Shown in pieces: positions 6,025 through 14,787 of a stretch of DNA of 20,398 nt (positions within the stretch are counted from its first letter, which is position 1; every line of letters begins with the position of its first letter). The DNA lies in contig QALA01000014.1 of the NCBI GenBank assembly GCA_003343565.1, forward strand, positions 1-20,398. Direction: 5' to 3'. This DNA is from Verrucomicrobiota bacterium. GTDB lineage: Bacteria > Verrucomicrobiota > Verrucomicrobiia > Opitutales > Intestinicryptomonadaceae. Both the position numbers and the translations under genes were made by a program. The notes under the pieces are model-generated. The model was not told the DNA's origin. It worked only from the letters and a program-made list of their open reading frames with translations, and ran no database searches.

Positions 6025-7799
6025 TACATTTTCTCCAGCGGTTCGATGCCGAGAAGCCTCAGCCCGGTCTCCATGACGCGGAATGTGCGCGCGCACAGCA
6101 TGAGGCGGCGCGCCCTTGTGGCCGCGTCGTCGACAATGACCTTGTCGGCATTGTAGAATGCGGAAAATATCCCCGCAAGCTCGTAAAGATATATGCACAG
6201 GTAGTGCGGGCGAAGCTCCGAAAGCGTGAGCTCAAACAGGGCGGGAAGGGCGACGAGCTTCCGCGCGAGCGTCCTTTCCCGTTCGGTTTCAAAGCGGCCC
6301 GACTGTGCGGCAACGTCGATATCGGCATCGGCGTCGGCGTCAAAGCCGCTCTTGCGGAATATGGAATGCATTCGGGCGACCGCGTACAACAGGTAAGGCG
6401 CCGTATTGCCCTCGAACGCGAGAAGCTTGTCCCACGAGAAAACGTAGTCGCTCGTGCGGTTTTGCACCAAGTCCGCGTAGCGCAGGGCGGCGACGCCGAC
6501 AGTTCGGGCGATTTTGTCGGCCTCCTGCGCGGGAGTCTCCGGAGACTTCTGCTCCACGATCTCCCGCGCGCGCGCAACGGATTCGTCTATGAGGCTCTTT
6601 AGGCGTATCGGCTCTCCGCTCTTTGTCTTTATGGCCTTTCCGTCCGGGCCGAGTATCGTTCCGAACCACACGTGGCGGAGCTTAGGAAGCTTGTAGCCCT
6701 TTGCGCCGAACCATTTTTGCGCAGTCAGAAAGAGCTGCTGAAAGTGGTCCTGCTGGCGTCCGTCGGTGACGTATATTATTTCTTCGGCCGCGAAATTTTC
6801 GACGCGGTAGAGCAGGGTCGCCAAATCCGTCGAGGCATAGTTTGAGGCGCCGTCGCTCTTTCTGATTATGAACGGCTGCGTTTTGAACCTCTCGTGTTCG
6901 TCGATAAACACGACAAGCGCGCCCTGGTCCTTCCGGGCGATGCCGGTTTCCTCAAGCTCGCGGTATATTCTGTCGACCTTGTCGCGGTAGTAGGATTCGC
7001 CGAAAGTCATGTCGATGGTAAGGCCCATCGTCTTGTACATTCTGTCGAAGGCGGCCGAACTTACGGAGTTGATTTTGTTCCAGAGGGCGACGTTTTCCGG
7101 ATCGCCGTTTTGCAGTTTCACAAGTTCGGCGCGCGCGGCGTCGGCGTCGGCCCGGCTCTCTTTTGCGAGTTTGCTTCCGGCCTTGTACATGCGCTCCAAA
7201 TCCTCCAGCGAATTTTCGTTGTTTTCGTCGAGGACGTATCCACCTGTCTTGATGCCGTGTATGAGAATGCCGAAATTTGTGCCCCAGTCGCCGATATGGT
7301 TGTCGCACTTGATGTCGGCCCCGCAAAATTTCAGGAGGCGTTTGACGGCCTCGCCTATGACCATCGGCCGCAGGTGCCCCACGTGCATTTGCTTGGCCGT
7401 GTTCGGCGACGGATAGTCTATGATGACTTTCCTCCCGTTGTAGAAGGCGCTTGAGGCTTCTTTTAGCTCGCTTTCGCCCTTGTACTTTCCGAGCCACGCC
7501 AGCAGGAACTTGTCCGTCAGCTTAAAGTTGATAAATCCGGGGCCGGCCACCGAAGTCTCAATCAGGGAGGCGTCGAATTTCGGCGAGGAGTTTATCGCGC
7601 CGAGCAAAAGGTTTGCGGCATTGCGAGGATTCTCCGAACGCCCCTTTGCGTAGGGAAGGACTCCGTTGGCCTGAAAATCCCCGAAGCGCGGGTCTGCGGG
7701 GCGCACCTGCGGATCGAACGATGGGTCAAACCCCAGCGACGCCGCGACGTCTCTTAGCAACAAATCTATTTCTTTGGAAGGGTGAAACCAAATATCCAT
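6024..7799 (-). CDS. argS: Arginine--tRNA ligase
   Basis: ArgRS charges tRNA-Arg in the cytoplasm. The 591-residue length is normal. The N-terminal additional domain (about 1-110) is followed by the class I catalytic core: DYPSPNTAKQMHVGHLRP (128-145) carries the HVGH signature at 139-142, GDWGTNFG follows, and KAIKTKSGEPIRLKSL is the degenerate KMSK-like loop typical of ArgRS. The C-terminal helical anticodon-binding domain contains FEGNTAPYLLYAVARMHSI and ends LLGIEPLEKM. The start at 7799 is supported by AGAAAGAGA a few bases upstream. It sits 56 bases after the sixA-like stop and overlaps the next gene by one base, in a probable operon running from murJ. Confidence 0.96.
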   Translation of the reverse strand: MDIWFHPSKEIDLLLRDVAASLGFDPSFDPQVRPADPRFGDFQANGVLPYAKGRSENPRNAANLLLGAINSSPKFDASLIETSVAGPGFINFKLTDKFLLAWLGKYKGESELKEASSAFYNGRKVIIDYPSPNTAKQMHVGHLRPMVIGEAVKRLLKFCGADIKCDNHIGDWGTNFGILIHGIKTGGYVLDENNENSLEDLERMYKAGSKLAKESRADADAARAELVKLQNGDPENVALWNKINSVSSAAFDRMYKTMGLTIDMTFGESYYRDKVDRIYRELEETGIARKDQGALVVFIDEHERFKTQPFIIRKSDGASNYASTDLATLLYRVENFAAEEIIYVTDGRQQDHFQQLFLTAQKWFGAKGYKLPKLRHVWFGTILGPDGKAIKTKSGEPIRLKSLIDESVARAREIVEQKSPETPAQEADKIARTVGVAALRYADLVQNRTSDYVFSWDKLLAFEGNTAPYLLYAVARMHSIFRKSGFDADADADIDVAAQSGRFETERERTLARKLVALPALFELTLSELRPHYLCIYLYELAGIFSAFYNADKVIVDDAATRARRLMLCARTFRVMETGLRLLGIEPLEKM

Positions 7800-7855
7800 A
7801 ATCTCTTTCTATTGGAAAAATGCGTCGGATTTTGCAAGCGTTTTGACGCGCCGCC

Positions 7856-8356
7856 TCAATGCAATACCGCGGGGGAAACCAACATTCCGAGCGTCCACAG
7901 CCCGAACGGATTTGCGATTGAGGGAGGCTCGCAAAGCCTGTATCCGGCTATTGTGGAAGTCTTGAACGCGGTGCGGCAATTTGGCGCCTCGCCGACGAGA
8001 ATGCCGGACAGTATCTCGACAAACGGATTGTGCGACACCAACATCAGCCCGCCCCCGCGCGCCGTGAAATCCGCAATGGCGCGCGCCATTTGAAACGGGT
8101 CGTCGTCCGGGCGCGCCCCTTCGACGGTTTTGAGCTCGACTTTTAGATTCATTTCCTCTGCGAGTATCTCCGCCGTTTTAGCCGCCCTCAGATACGGGCT
8201 GTGCCATATTTGCGATACTTCGGAAAACGTTTCGGCGTCGAGCCTTTGGCAAAGCAGCCTAAGGGCTGCCGCGCCGGATTTGGAGAGCTCGCGCGTCGAA
8301 TCTGGATACCCCTCGCGGGCTTTCGCGTGTCTTGCCAAAAATAAGTTCATGTGCAT
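7856..8356 (-). CDS. sixA: Histidine phosphatase (SixA-like)
   Basis: This is a small 166-residue member of the histidine phosphatase (phosphoglycerate-mutase-like) branch. Near the start, LFLARHAKA holds the catalytic Arg9-His10 pair. HSPYLRAAKTAEIL (52-65) and LMLVSHNP (104-111, His109) are the other phosphate-pocket motifs. Size and pattern match SixA, which removes phosphate from phospho-histidine in the E. coli ArcB phosphorelay. No histidine kinase or phosphotransfer protein is encoded nearby, so the substrate is unknown and the symbol is by similarity only. The ATG at 8356 has AGAAAG eight bases upstream; an ATG two codons later (8350) would give MNLFLARHA, an equally good family start. 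It lies 24 bases after hemN. Confidence 0.82.
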   Translation of the reverse strand: MHMNLFLARHAKAREGYPDSTRELSKSGAAALRLLCQRLDAETFSEVSQIWHSPYLRAAKTAEILAEEMNLKVELKTVEGARPDDDPFQMARAIADFTARGGGLMLVSHNPFVEILSGILVGEAPNCRTAFKTSTIAGYRLCEPPSIANPFGLWTLGMLVSPAVLH

Positions 8357-8380
8357 ATGCGGGACTTTCTTTTAAAATCC

Positions 8381-9724
8381 TTAGAGCGTCTTTGAGTAGG
8401 AAGATTTCTCCCCGCCGAGCCTTCCGTCAAAAAGCATCGCTATATTGCGCACGAATAGGCGGCCCAGCGTTGTCACCTCGAAGCGGTCGTCGAAAATCTC
8501 GACGAGCCCGTCGGCTTGCATTTCCTCCAATGCGGGAAAGGCGGAGGCGAATTTTTTGCAAAAATCCGCGCCGTAGCGGTCGAATCTGACGTTCAGCAGG
8601 CACATTACGTCCATTATGACGGCGCGCCGCAGAATGTCTTCCGCGTCCAATACGATTCCCCGCGCTATGGGAAGTTCCCCGGCGCGCAGCAAGCGGCGGT
8701 ATTCGTCGAGCCCCTTGCTATTTTGGCGGTAGGAGGTCTTTGTTTCGGAAATCGACGTGAGCCCGACGGCGAAGCAGTCGAGCCCCGCGCGCGTGGTGTA
8801 TCCCTGAAAATTCCTGTGGAGCGTTCCGTCTTTGCGCGCCTGAATCAGCGGGTCGGCCGGAAGCGCGAAGTGGTCCAGCCCGATAAATTCAAAGCCGCTT
8901 TTTTCAAACGCGTCCTTCGCGGCCAGAAATATCCCGGCTTTCTCTGCGGGATTCGGCATCGGATACCTCTCCAGCGACTTTTGGGACGCCTTTATCCACG
9001 GGACGTGCGCGTATCCGAACAGCGCGATTCGGGTCGGCCGAAGTTCGAGCGCGTCGCGGGCCGTATTCAAAAATCCCTCCGCGGTTTGGAACGGCAGCCC
9101 GTAAACCAAATCGACATTGATTTTGTCTATGCCGCTCTTGCGCAGCCACTCCACCGCCTCCAGATTTTTTTCCTGCGGCTGTATGCGCCCTATCGCCTTC
9201 TGCGTGCGAATGTCGGTGTCCTGAACGCCTATCGAGGCGCGGTTTACGCCTATCGAGGCGAAGGCGGAGACTTTCTCCCATGTGAGGGTTCGCGGGTCGA
9301 GCTCTACGGAAAATTCGCAGTCGAGCGCGTCCTTTTCGAAGTGGCGCTCGATGGCGGCGTTTAGCCTGAAAATCTGCTCCGCAGTCAGGAAGTTTGGCGT
9401 TCCCCCGCCAAAGTGAATCTGCTTGAGGACGCGCCTTTGAAGTCCGGCGCGCCTCCAGAGTTCGAGCTCGGTTTCCAGCAGCGCGAGATAGTCGTCCACC
9501 TCCGCCGGATTCAGGCACACGCTGGACGAGCAGCCGCAGAAGGCGCAAAGCGAGCGGCAAAACGGTATGTGCACGTACAGCGACGCCTCCTTGCCCCCCG
9601 CGAGAGCGAGCCTGACGAGGTTTTCCCTGTCGCAGTTTTCCGAGAAGTGCAGAGCCGTCGGGTATGAGGTGTAGCGCGGGCCGTTGGTGCGGTATTTTTC
9701 AATGAGCTGTTGCAGCTTATTCAT
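8381..9724 (-). CDS. hemN: Oxygen-independent coproporphyrinogen III oxidase
   Basis: HemN is a radical SAM enzyme that decarboxylates two propionate side chains of coproporphyrinogen III without oxygen, giving protoporphyrinogen IX. The 447-residue product begins MNKLQQLIEKYRTNGPRYTSYPTA, as in true HemN. It carries the cluster motif HIPFCRSLCAFCGC, with Cys56, Cys60, Cys63 and the extra Cys65 that separates HemN from HemW-type relatives. GGGTP is at 105-109 and the SAM-binding and C-terminal substrate regions (GYAHVPWIKASQKSL, FQGYTT) are present. I chose ATG 9724 by family start; it overlaps the hemE end by eight bases. A longer frame to 9778 lies inside hemE. No oxygen-dependent HemF is in the window, so heme synthesis may work without oxygen. 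There is no visible Shine-Dalgarno; coupling to hemE is likely. Confidence 0.95.
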   Translation of the reverse strand: MNKLQQLIEKYRTNGPRYTSYPTALHFSENCDRENLVRLALAGGKEASLYVHIPFCRSLCAFCGCSSSVCLNPAEVDDYLALLETELELWRRAGLQRRVLKQIHFGGGTPNFLTAEQIFRLNAAIERHFEKDALDCEFSVELDPRTLTWEKVSAFASIGVNRASIGVQDTDIRTQKAIGRIQPQEKNLEAVEWLRKSGIDKINVDLVYGLPFQTAEGFLNTARDALELRPTRIALFGYAHVPWIKASQKSLERYPMPNPAEKAGIFLAAKDAFEKSGFEFIGLDHFALPADPLIQARKDGTLHRNFQGYTTRAGLDCFAVGLTSISETKTSYRQNSKGLDEYRRLLRAGELPIARGIVLDAEDILRRAVIMDVMCLLNVRFDRYGADFCKKFASAFPALEEMQADGLVEIFDDRFEVTTLGRLFVRNIAMLFDGRLGGEKSSYSKTL

Positions 9725-10787
9725 TGTCGCAGTTTTTAAATTCAAATATTGCCGAGCACATGGCTTCGACATTTTCAATTTTTGCGTCGGGGCGTATTCC
9801 GTGGCCGAGATTGAAAATGTGTCCGCCCAGCGGCACCATGTCGGAAATTATCCGGCGGGTTTTTTCGGCGACGAACTCCGGGGAATCCTCCGAGAGCGAC
9901 GCGGGGTCGAGATTCCCCTGAAGGGCGGCCCCCCCGCAGAGTTTCGCGGCTTCGGACAGCCTGATTTGGGAGCTTAGCGAATACGCGTCGGCATTCGCGC
10001 ACAGCAGTTCCCCAAGCCGCGAGGTCATCGCGTTTGCGTAGAGTATTACCTTCGCCCCCGTTCCGGCAGAGCGCGCGGCCTGGGCGATTTCGCGGTTGAG
10101 GTTTCCCGATAGGCTCCCGTATTCCCCCGCGGGCGCAAGCGCGGCGTGGGAGTCGAAAATCTGGACCGCGTCGACGCCGCATTCGCACTGCATTTTTACG
10201 TATTCGCACACGGCTTTTGAAAGTTTCCCCATCAGGGCGTCGAACGCCTCGCGGTTTTTGCGCGCAAATTGGGAGTATTCCGAAAAGTCATTGCCGCTTC
10301 CGCCCTCGACCATGTACGCTCCGAGCGTAAACGGCGAGCCGCAAAAGCCCAACAGCGCGGTGTCGGGCAGGCGGGAGCGCAAAATTTTCAGCGCATCGGC
10401 GACGTACTTTAGTTTCGAGCGCACGTTGTCGGCGGAGGCGTCCAATTCCTCCGCGTCTTTCAAGGTGCGGATTTTTCTTGAGAGCGTTATGCCGCCGCCC
10501 TCCCTGAAATCGTACCCGACCCCCAGAGCCTCGCAGACGACGAGTATGTCGGAAAAGAGTATCGCGCAGTCGAAGCCGAATCTGTCAATCGGCTGCAATG
10601 TGGCTTCTACTGCGAGTTCTGGAGTTTTGACTATTTCCAGAAAGGAGTGTTTTTGTTTCAGCCGCCTGTATTCCGGAAGGTAGCGTCCCGCCTGCCTCAT
10701 CACCCAGACGGGCGGGCGGGGAGTTTTCTCCCCGGAGCAGGCCGCCTTAAATAGGCGGCGCGAAGTTATGCGTTTGTCCGATTCCAT
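9717..10787 (-). CDS. hemE: Uroporphyrinogen decarboxylase
   Basis: HemE decarboxylates the four acetate groups of uroporphyrinogen III to give coproporphyrinogen III, the substrate of the next gene, hemN. The 356 residues have the normal length. PVWVMRQAGRYLPEYR (26-41) is the family signature, ILFSDIL holds the catalytic Asp80, and GHIFNLGHGIRPD near the C-terminus is the third hallmark. The usual FDSWAG segment reads FDSHAA here, a change at a semi-conserved spot. The start ATG lies inside the last codons of murJ (22-base overlap), so translation is probably coupled. The pair hemE-hemN makes two consecutive steps of the pathway. Confidence 0.96.
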   Translation of the reverse strand: MESDKRITSRRLFKAACSGEKTPRPPVWVMRQAGRYLPEYRRLKQKHSFLEIVKTPELAVEATLQPIDRFGFDCAILFSDILVVCEALGVGYDFREGGGITLSRKIRTLKDAEELDASADNVRSKLKYVADALKILRSRLPDTALLGFCGSPFTLGAYMVEGGSGNDFSEYSQFARKNREAFDALMGKLSKAVCEYVKMQCECGVDAVQIFDSHAALAPAGEYGSLSGNLNREIAQAARSAGTGAKVILYANAMTSRLGELLCANADAYSLSSQIRLSEAAKLCGGAALQGNLDPASLSEDSPEFVAEKTRRIISDMVPLGGHIFNLGHGIRPDAKIENVEAMCSAIFEFKNCDNE

Positions 10788-12316
10788 CTGCTTTTTGCAA
10801 AAAACAATTCAAAATCCCGCAGCTGTTTAAAATTCAAATACCGAAGCGCGCCAAAGTAAAACAAAATCGCCGCGGGAATCGCTCCGAAACACGAGGCGAT
10901 AGCCAGGGGTTTGCCCTCCAAAAAAATTCCGCAGCCCGCCCGCGCGAGCGCGACGAACGCGCACATGGCGGCAGTAGCCATAAGTATCTTTAATATTTCC
11001 CCCCGCGTCCCGAAGCTGCCGAACGCGCGTCCGAGCCTTCCCGAAAGCATTGCCGCCTGCGCGGCCGCCGCCGCCGTGTTCGCCAGCGCAAGCCCGACGG
11101 CCTGCCACTTGAACATCAGCAGAATCGAAAAAAACATGTTTACCGCTATTACCGCGCACGAAACGCGCATGGGAGTTTTCATGTCTTTGGCCGAGTGGAA
11201 TCCGCGCGTGGCAAATGTCGAAATCGCGTAAAACGGAAGCGCTATTGCGCTGGCGGCCAAAACCGGCAGGCAGATGTCAACGTCCCCGGCTTTGAAGATT
11301 CCCCATTCAAACAGAACGGTCAATATGTCGCGGCCGAGCACGGCAAGCCCCGCGGCCGCGGGAATCGTCACGCACATTGTCATGACAAATCCGCGCGCGT
11401 AGTTCTCCTTGTACTCTCCGTGTGCCCGCTTGGAGTTGAGCAAGGCCAGCTTCGGGAAGTAGACCGTGGCAATCGCCAGCGTAAAGACCCCAAGAGGAAG
11501 TTCGACGAGCCTGCTGGATATGTAGATTGCCGGAAGCGCAGCATCGCTTATGAAAAGGGCGAGCATTTTGGACACCAATATGTTTATCTGAATCACCGCC
11601 GCTCCGAGGCACGCGGGAATGAACAGCGCATACAGTTCCGAAAGCCGCGGGGACTTTCCGAGGTCGAATTTGAACCGCCAGCCCTTTTTGCGCAGGTATG
11701 CGGCCGGAATCGCCAACTGGAAAGCTCCCCCGACGAGCCAGCCGGCGCACATGCACCACGCCAACGCCTCCATACTCGCGCCGAATGCGGCTCTGCCGCA
11801 AAATATGGCGGCAATTATGGAAATATTGAGAGCCATGGGCCCCACGGAGGGTGCCCCGAACGAGCCGAGCACATTGAGAGCCGCCGAAAACACCGCCGCC
11901 AGGCAAATCAGAAGCATGTATGGCATCATCAGCGCGGAAAACTGCGCCCCCAGCACGAAACGCTCCGCTCCGGAGATTCCGAAGCCCGCCGCAAGCGCGG
12001 CCGCCGAAAACGCCGCAACCACCGCGGAAAAGAGGATTGCCGCCCTCGTCAGCGTCTTGTTTAAAAATGCGAAGGCTTCGTCCGTGCCGCCGTCTCTGAG
12101 GGCTTGCGAAAACACCGGGACCATGGCGGAGGCCAACGCCCCTTCGCCAAGAAGCCGCCTAAACAGGTTTGGCAGGGTGAAGGCGAAGGTGTAGGCCGCG
12201 CTTATCGCCCCCATTCCGAGGCTCGCCATAGTGGCCGCGTCGCGCGCCAGTCCGAGTATTCGGGAACCGAGGGTTGCAAAGGCGACTTTGGCTATGTCTT
12301 TTGCCGATTTGCTCAC
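10766..12316 (-). CDS. murJ: Lipid II flippase MurJ (MviN family)
   Basis: MurJ moves lipid II across the cytoplasmic membrane for peptidoglycan synthesis. The 516-residue protein is hydrophobic throughout and fits the family's 14 membrane helices. The N-terminus matches closely: GSRILGLARDAA (17-28), FTLPNLFRRLLGEGALASAMVPVFSQ (46-71). By eye alignment with E. coli MurJ, Arg18, Arg24 and Arg270 are kept (Arg19, Arg25 and the Arg of ISSRLVELPLGV), but the positions of Asp39 and Asp269 hold Ala and Ser. The start is GTG at 12316; an in-frame TAA three codons upstream means no longer start exists, and the next Met would lose helix 1. It is the first gene of the minus-strand operon and is transcribed away from lptD over a 133-base gap. 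Confidence 0.94.
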   Translation of the reverse strand: MSKSAKDIAKVAFATLGSRILGLARDAATMASLGMGAISAAYTFAFTLPNLFRRLLGEGALASAMVPVFSQALRDGGTDEAFAFLNKTLTRAAILFSAVVAAFSAAALAAGFGISGAERFVLGAQFSALMMPYMLLICLAAVFSAALNVLGSFGAPSVGPMALNISIIAAIFCGRAAFGASMEALAWCMCAGWLVGGAFQLAIPAAYLRKKGWRFKFDLGKSPRLSELYALFIPACLGAAVIQINILVSKMLALFISDAALPAIYISSRLVELPLGVFTLAIATVYFPKLALLNSKRAHGEYKENYARGFVMTMCVTIPAAAGLAVLGRDILTVLFEWGIFKAGDVDICLPVLAASAIALPFYAISTFATRGFHSAKDMKTPMRVSCAVIAVNMFFSILLMFKWQAVGLALANTAAAAAQAAMLSGRLGRAFGSFGTRGEILKILMATAAMCAFVALARAGCGIFLEGKPLAIASCFGAIPAAILFYFGALRYLNFKQLRDFELFFAKSRWNRTNA

Positions 12317-12449
12317 GATGATTTATTCGGGCAATCATGCAGGCGCAGCCTCCCGTTGTCACGCCTAAATTTACCCTGCGCGAACAATAACGCACAATAA
12401 AAAGCTTGAGTTGAAATCGTCGCGCATTAATAGGGAAGGGGTGAATTTA

Positions 12450-14756
12450 ATGAGGATTTTGTTCGTGAGGCTCGCGGCGGCGCTTTCGGCGGCGGCGTTT
12501 TTGCTTCCGTGTGCTGCGCAGTCGGCCGAAACCGGGGCGAAAGTCCAGCGCAAATACCGCCGCGACGTTCCGTGGGTTTCGCTCTCGCATCAAAGAAGCC
12601 TTGCAGACGACGGCTCAAAGCGCGAAAAGCCCGCCTCCGCCCCCGAAGATTCAAGCCGCAAGGAGCGCACATTGCTCGGAAACTTTGCAAAGGCAAGCAT
12701 GCCCAAGCTCACCGCCGACACGTTCCAGTACGCCGACGACGGCTCCGGAAACCTCTCCGCCTCCGGGGACGCGGTCGTAAAAGACGCGAACTTCCAGGCG
12801 GACGCCCAGCGCGTGGAGTACATGCCGTCAAAAGGCGCGCTGAAAATTCTCGACGACGTTCGCCTCTCCATAGTTCCGGCCCGCCTCATTACCGAAAGCG
12901 CGTTCATCGACGTCAAAAACGACGCCGTAAAGACCGACTACTCCCGCTTTGGCGTCTATCCGCTCTACGTCGAGGCGGCGGAGATTTCGGGAGACAGAAA
13001 GAAGGCCGAGATTTCCAATTCGATAGTGAATTTCAACGAGCCCGACTTCGCCTCGTTCAGCGCGGAGGCCTCAAGGGTCGCCTACGACATGCAGACGGAG
13101 CTGCTGGAGCTTGAGGACGTGACGCTCAAGGTGGGGGAAATTCCCTTAATGTACGTTCCGTACTATTCGCAGCACGGCTTGAAAAGGCCGCCTTTCCTGA
13201 TAAACGCGCGCGTCGGCTCGAACAACGACTACGGATTCTTTACCAGAAACGACCTGATGTACACCGGATTGGGCGACGTGGACGTCGGCGTGCTCTTGGA
13301 CTATTACACAAAGCGTTCCGTCCTCGCCGGGCCAAAGGTCAATTACGATTACAGCGGCGCGCAGACGTGGCTGAAGGGGTGGGCGCAGGGCGCGTACATA
13401 AACGACAACGGAGGTTCGTCCATTCTTGGCACTGATTCCATGGGGCGGCCCATAGACAAGGAACGCTTCTTTATAGAGCTGCGCCACGCCCAAATGGTGG
13501 GCGACAATCTTGGTTTGGTGGCCAATGTCAGCTGGTGGAGCGACGAATACGTCACGCGCGACTTCCGTCCGAACCTCTTTTACGACAATCAGACCCCCGA
13601 CAATTTCGCCGAGTTGAACTACTACGGCGACTTCTTCATAGCCTCCATTTTCACCCGCTTTGCCCCCAACGATTGGGAGGTTGTCCAACAGCGCCTTCCG
13701 GAGCTTCGCTTCGACATGCAGCCGGTGGAAATATTCAACACCGGCGCCTACCAGCAGACGTATCTGTCGTACGCCTACCTGCGCGAGTTCACGCCGGGGC
13801 TGGTCGACAGCTACGTCAACAGCAACCGGATTGACGCCTACTACGGCATAAGCCGCCCGATTCAGCTAAACTCGTGGAGCAAGATTACCCCGGTGATAGG
13901 CGGGCGCGTGACATACTACGCCGACGCGGTAAACGGCAGTTCCAACTATGTCAGGGTACTTGGACAGGTCGGCTTCGATGCCCAGATGGACGTATGGGGC
14001 GTTTTTGAATACAACAGCCGAACGATGGGAATAGACGGGATACGCCACCACATGATTCCGCAAATATCGTACCGGTACATACCGGCGGCCTCGCAGGGGC
14101 GCGGGCGCATTCCGCACATAGACGACTACTATTTTACAAACTATCCCCAGCCGCTCGACCTCTCGACCATGCGCAATACGGACATGCTGTTCGACATGAA
14201 CACGGTTCGCTTCGGAATCCAAAACATCTTCGAGACGCGCGACGCGGAGTACGGCTCGCGGGAAATCGCCCGCCTCGACCTCTATCAGGACGTCAATTTC
14301 GACAAGCAGCCGCTCATGCAGACAAACGGCCTGCAATCGTATTCGGACTTCTATGTAAACGCGTCCATATCCCCCGCGCGCTGGCTGACGATAGGCTCGT
14401 TTTCGCGCTACAACACAAACCGCTTCGACCTGGAGGAAATAGACAACTACATAGGCCTGTTCGACGGAGACGAATGGGAGATTTATCTGATACAAAGCTA
14501 CCTCCGCCAGGCTTGGGGATACGAGGGAATCGTGCAGTACGCCGCGCAGTTGCAGTACCGGATAAGCGAGTCGTACAAGGTTTTCGCCCGCTGGAACTAC
14601 GACTACAAAAACTCCACCCTGACCGACCAAACCTACGGGTTGTGGATGCGTCTGGGCAACACGTGGATTGTGGAATATTATCTGTCGTACAATACGGGGT
14701 CGACGAGGCAGGACGGCCTGTCGCTTGGCCTGAGGGTTAACATGGCCGTTTATTAA
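12450..14756 (+). CDS. lptD: LPS-assembly protein LptD (outer-membrane beta-barrel)
   Basis: LptD is the outer-membrane barrel that, with LptE, inserts lipopolysaccharide into the outer leaflet. The 768-residue product starts with a signal peptide (MRILFVRLAAALSAAAFLLPCAA, cleavage probably near residue 23-26). A charged linker follows, then an OstA/LptA-like beta domain at about 88-230 (LTADTFQYADD, GDAVVKDANFQADAQRVEY). LPLMYVPYYS-type sequence (IPLMYVPYYS, 231-240) leads into the barrel, which is rich in Tyr/Asn/Asp and ends VNMAVY, an aromatic C-terminal residue as the BAM machinery prefers. The mature protein contains no cysteine at all. I chose ATG 12450, which has AAGGGG eight bases upstream; the frame opens at a TTG at 12411 but that would bury the signal peptide. 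It is transcribed divergently from murJ and leads the lptD-scpA-glmM cluster. Confidence 0.9.
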   Translation: MRILFVRLAAALSAAAFLLPCAAQSAETGAKVQRKYRRDVPWVSLSHQRSLADDGSKREKPASAPEDSSRKERTLLGNFAKASMPKLTADTFQYADDGSGNLSASGDAVVKDANFQADAQRVEYMPSKGALKILDDVRLSIVPARLITESAFIDVKNDAVKTDYSRFGVYPLYVEAAEISGDRKKAEISNSIVNFNEPDFASFSAEASRVAYDMQTELLELEDVTLKVGEIPLMYVPYYSQHGLKRPPFLINARVGSNNDYGFFTRNDLMYTGLGDVDVGVLLDYYTKRSVLAGPKVNYDYSGAQTWLKGWAQGAYINDNGGSSILGTDSMGRPIDKERFFIELRHAQMVGDNLGLVANVSWWSDEYVTRDFRPNLFYDNQTPDNFAELNYYGDFFIASIFTRFAPNDWEVVQQRLPELRFDMQPVEIFNTGAYQQTYLSYAYLREFTPGLVDSYVNSNRIDAYYGISRPIQLNSWSKITPVIGGRVTYYADAVNGSSNYVRVLGQVGFDAQMDVWGVFEYNSRTMGIDGIRHHMIPQISYRYIPAASQGRGRIPHIDDYYFTNYPQPLDLSTMRNTDMLFDMNTVRFGIQNIFETRDAEYGSREIARLDLYQDVNFDKQPLMQTNGLQSYSDFYVNASISPARWLTIGSFSRYNTNRFDLEEIDNYIGLFDGDEWEIYLIQSYLRQAWGYEGIVQYAAQLQYRISESYKVFARWNYDYKNSTLTDQTYGLWMRLGNTWIVEYYLSYNTGSTRQDGLSLGLRVNMAVY

Positions 14757-14787
14757 GGAGAATGCGCGCGCGCTTCGCGCAAACGCT

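Noticed and set aside
8516..9364. Long plus-strand frame opposite hemN (282 codons)
   Set aside because: hemN carries all radical SAM motifs here; the opposite frame has none.
11195..12064. Long plus-strand frame opposite murJ (289 codons)
   Set aside because: Arg/Gly/His-rich composition without motifs; murJ on the other strand matches its family throughout.
12501..12512. Lipobox-like LLPC in the LptD signal peptide
   Set aside because: Pro before the Cys is not accepted in lipoboxes, and LptD proteins are barrels, not lipoproteins.
13866..14630. Minus-strand frame opposite the lptD barrel (254 codons)
   Set aside because: Val/Arg-rich shadow without motifs or neighbours on that strand.
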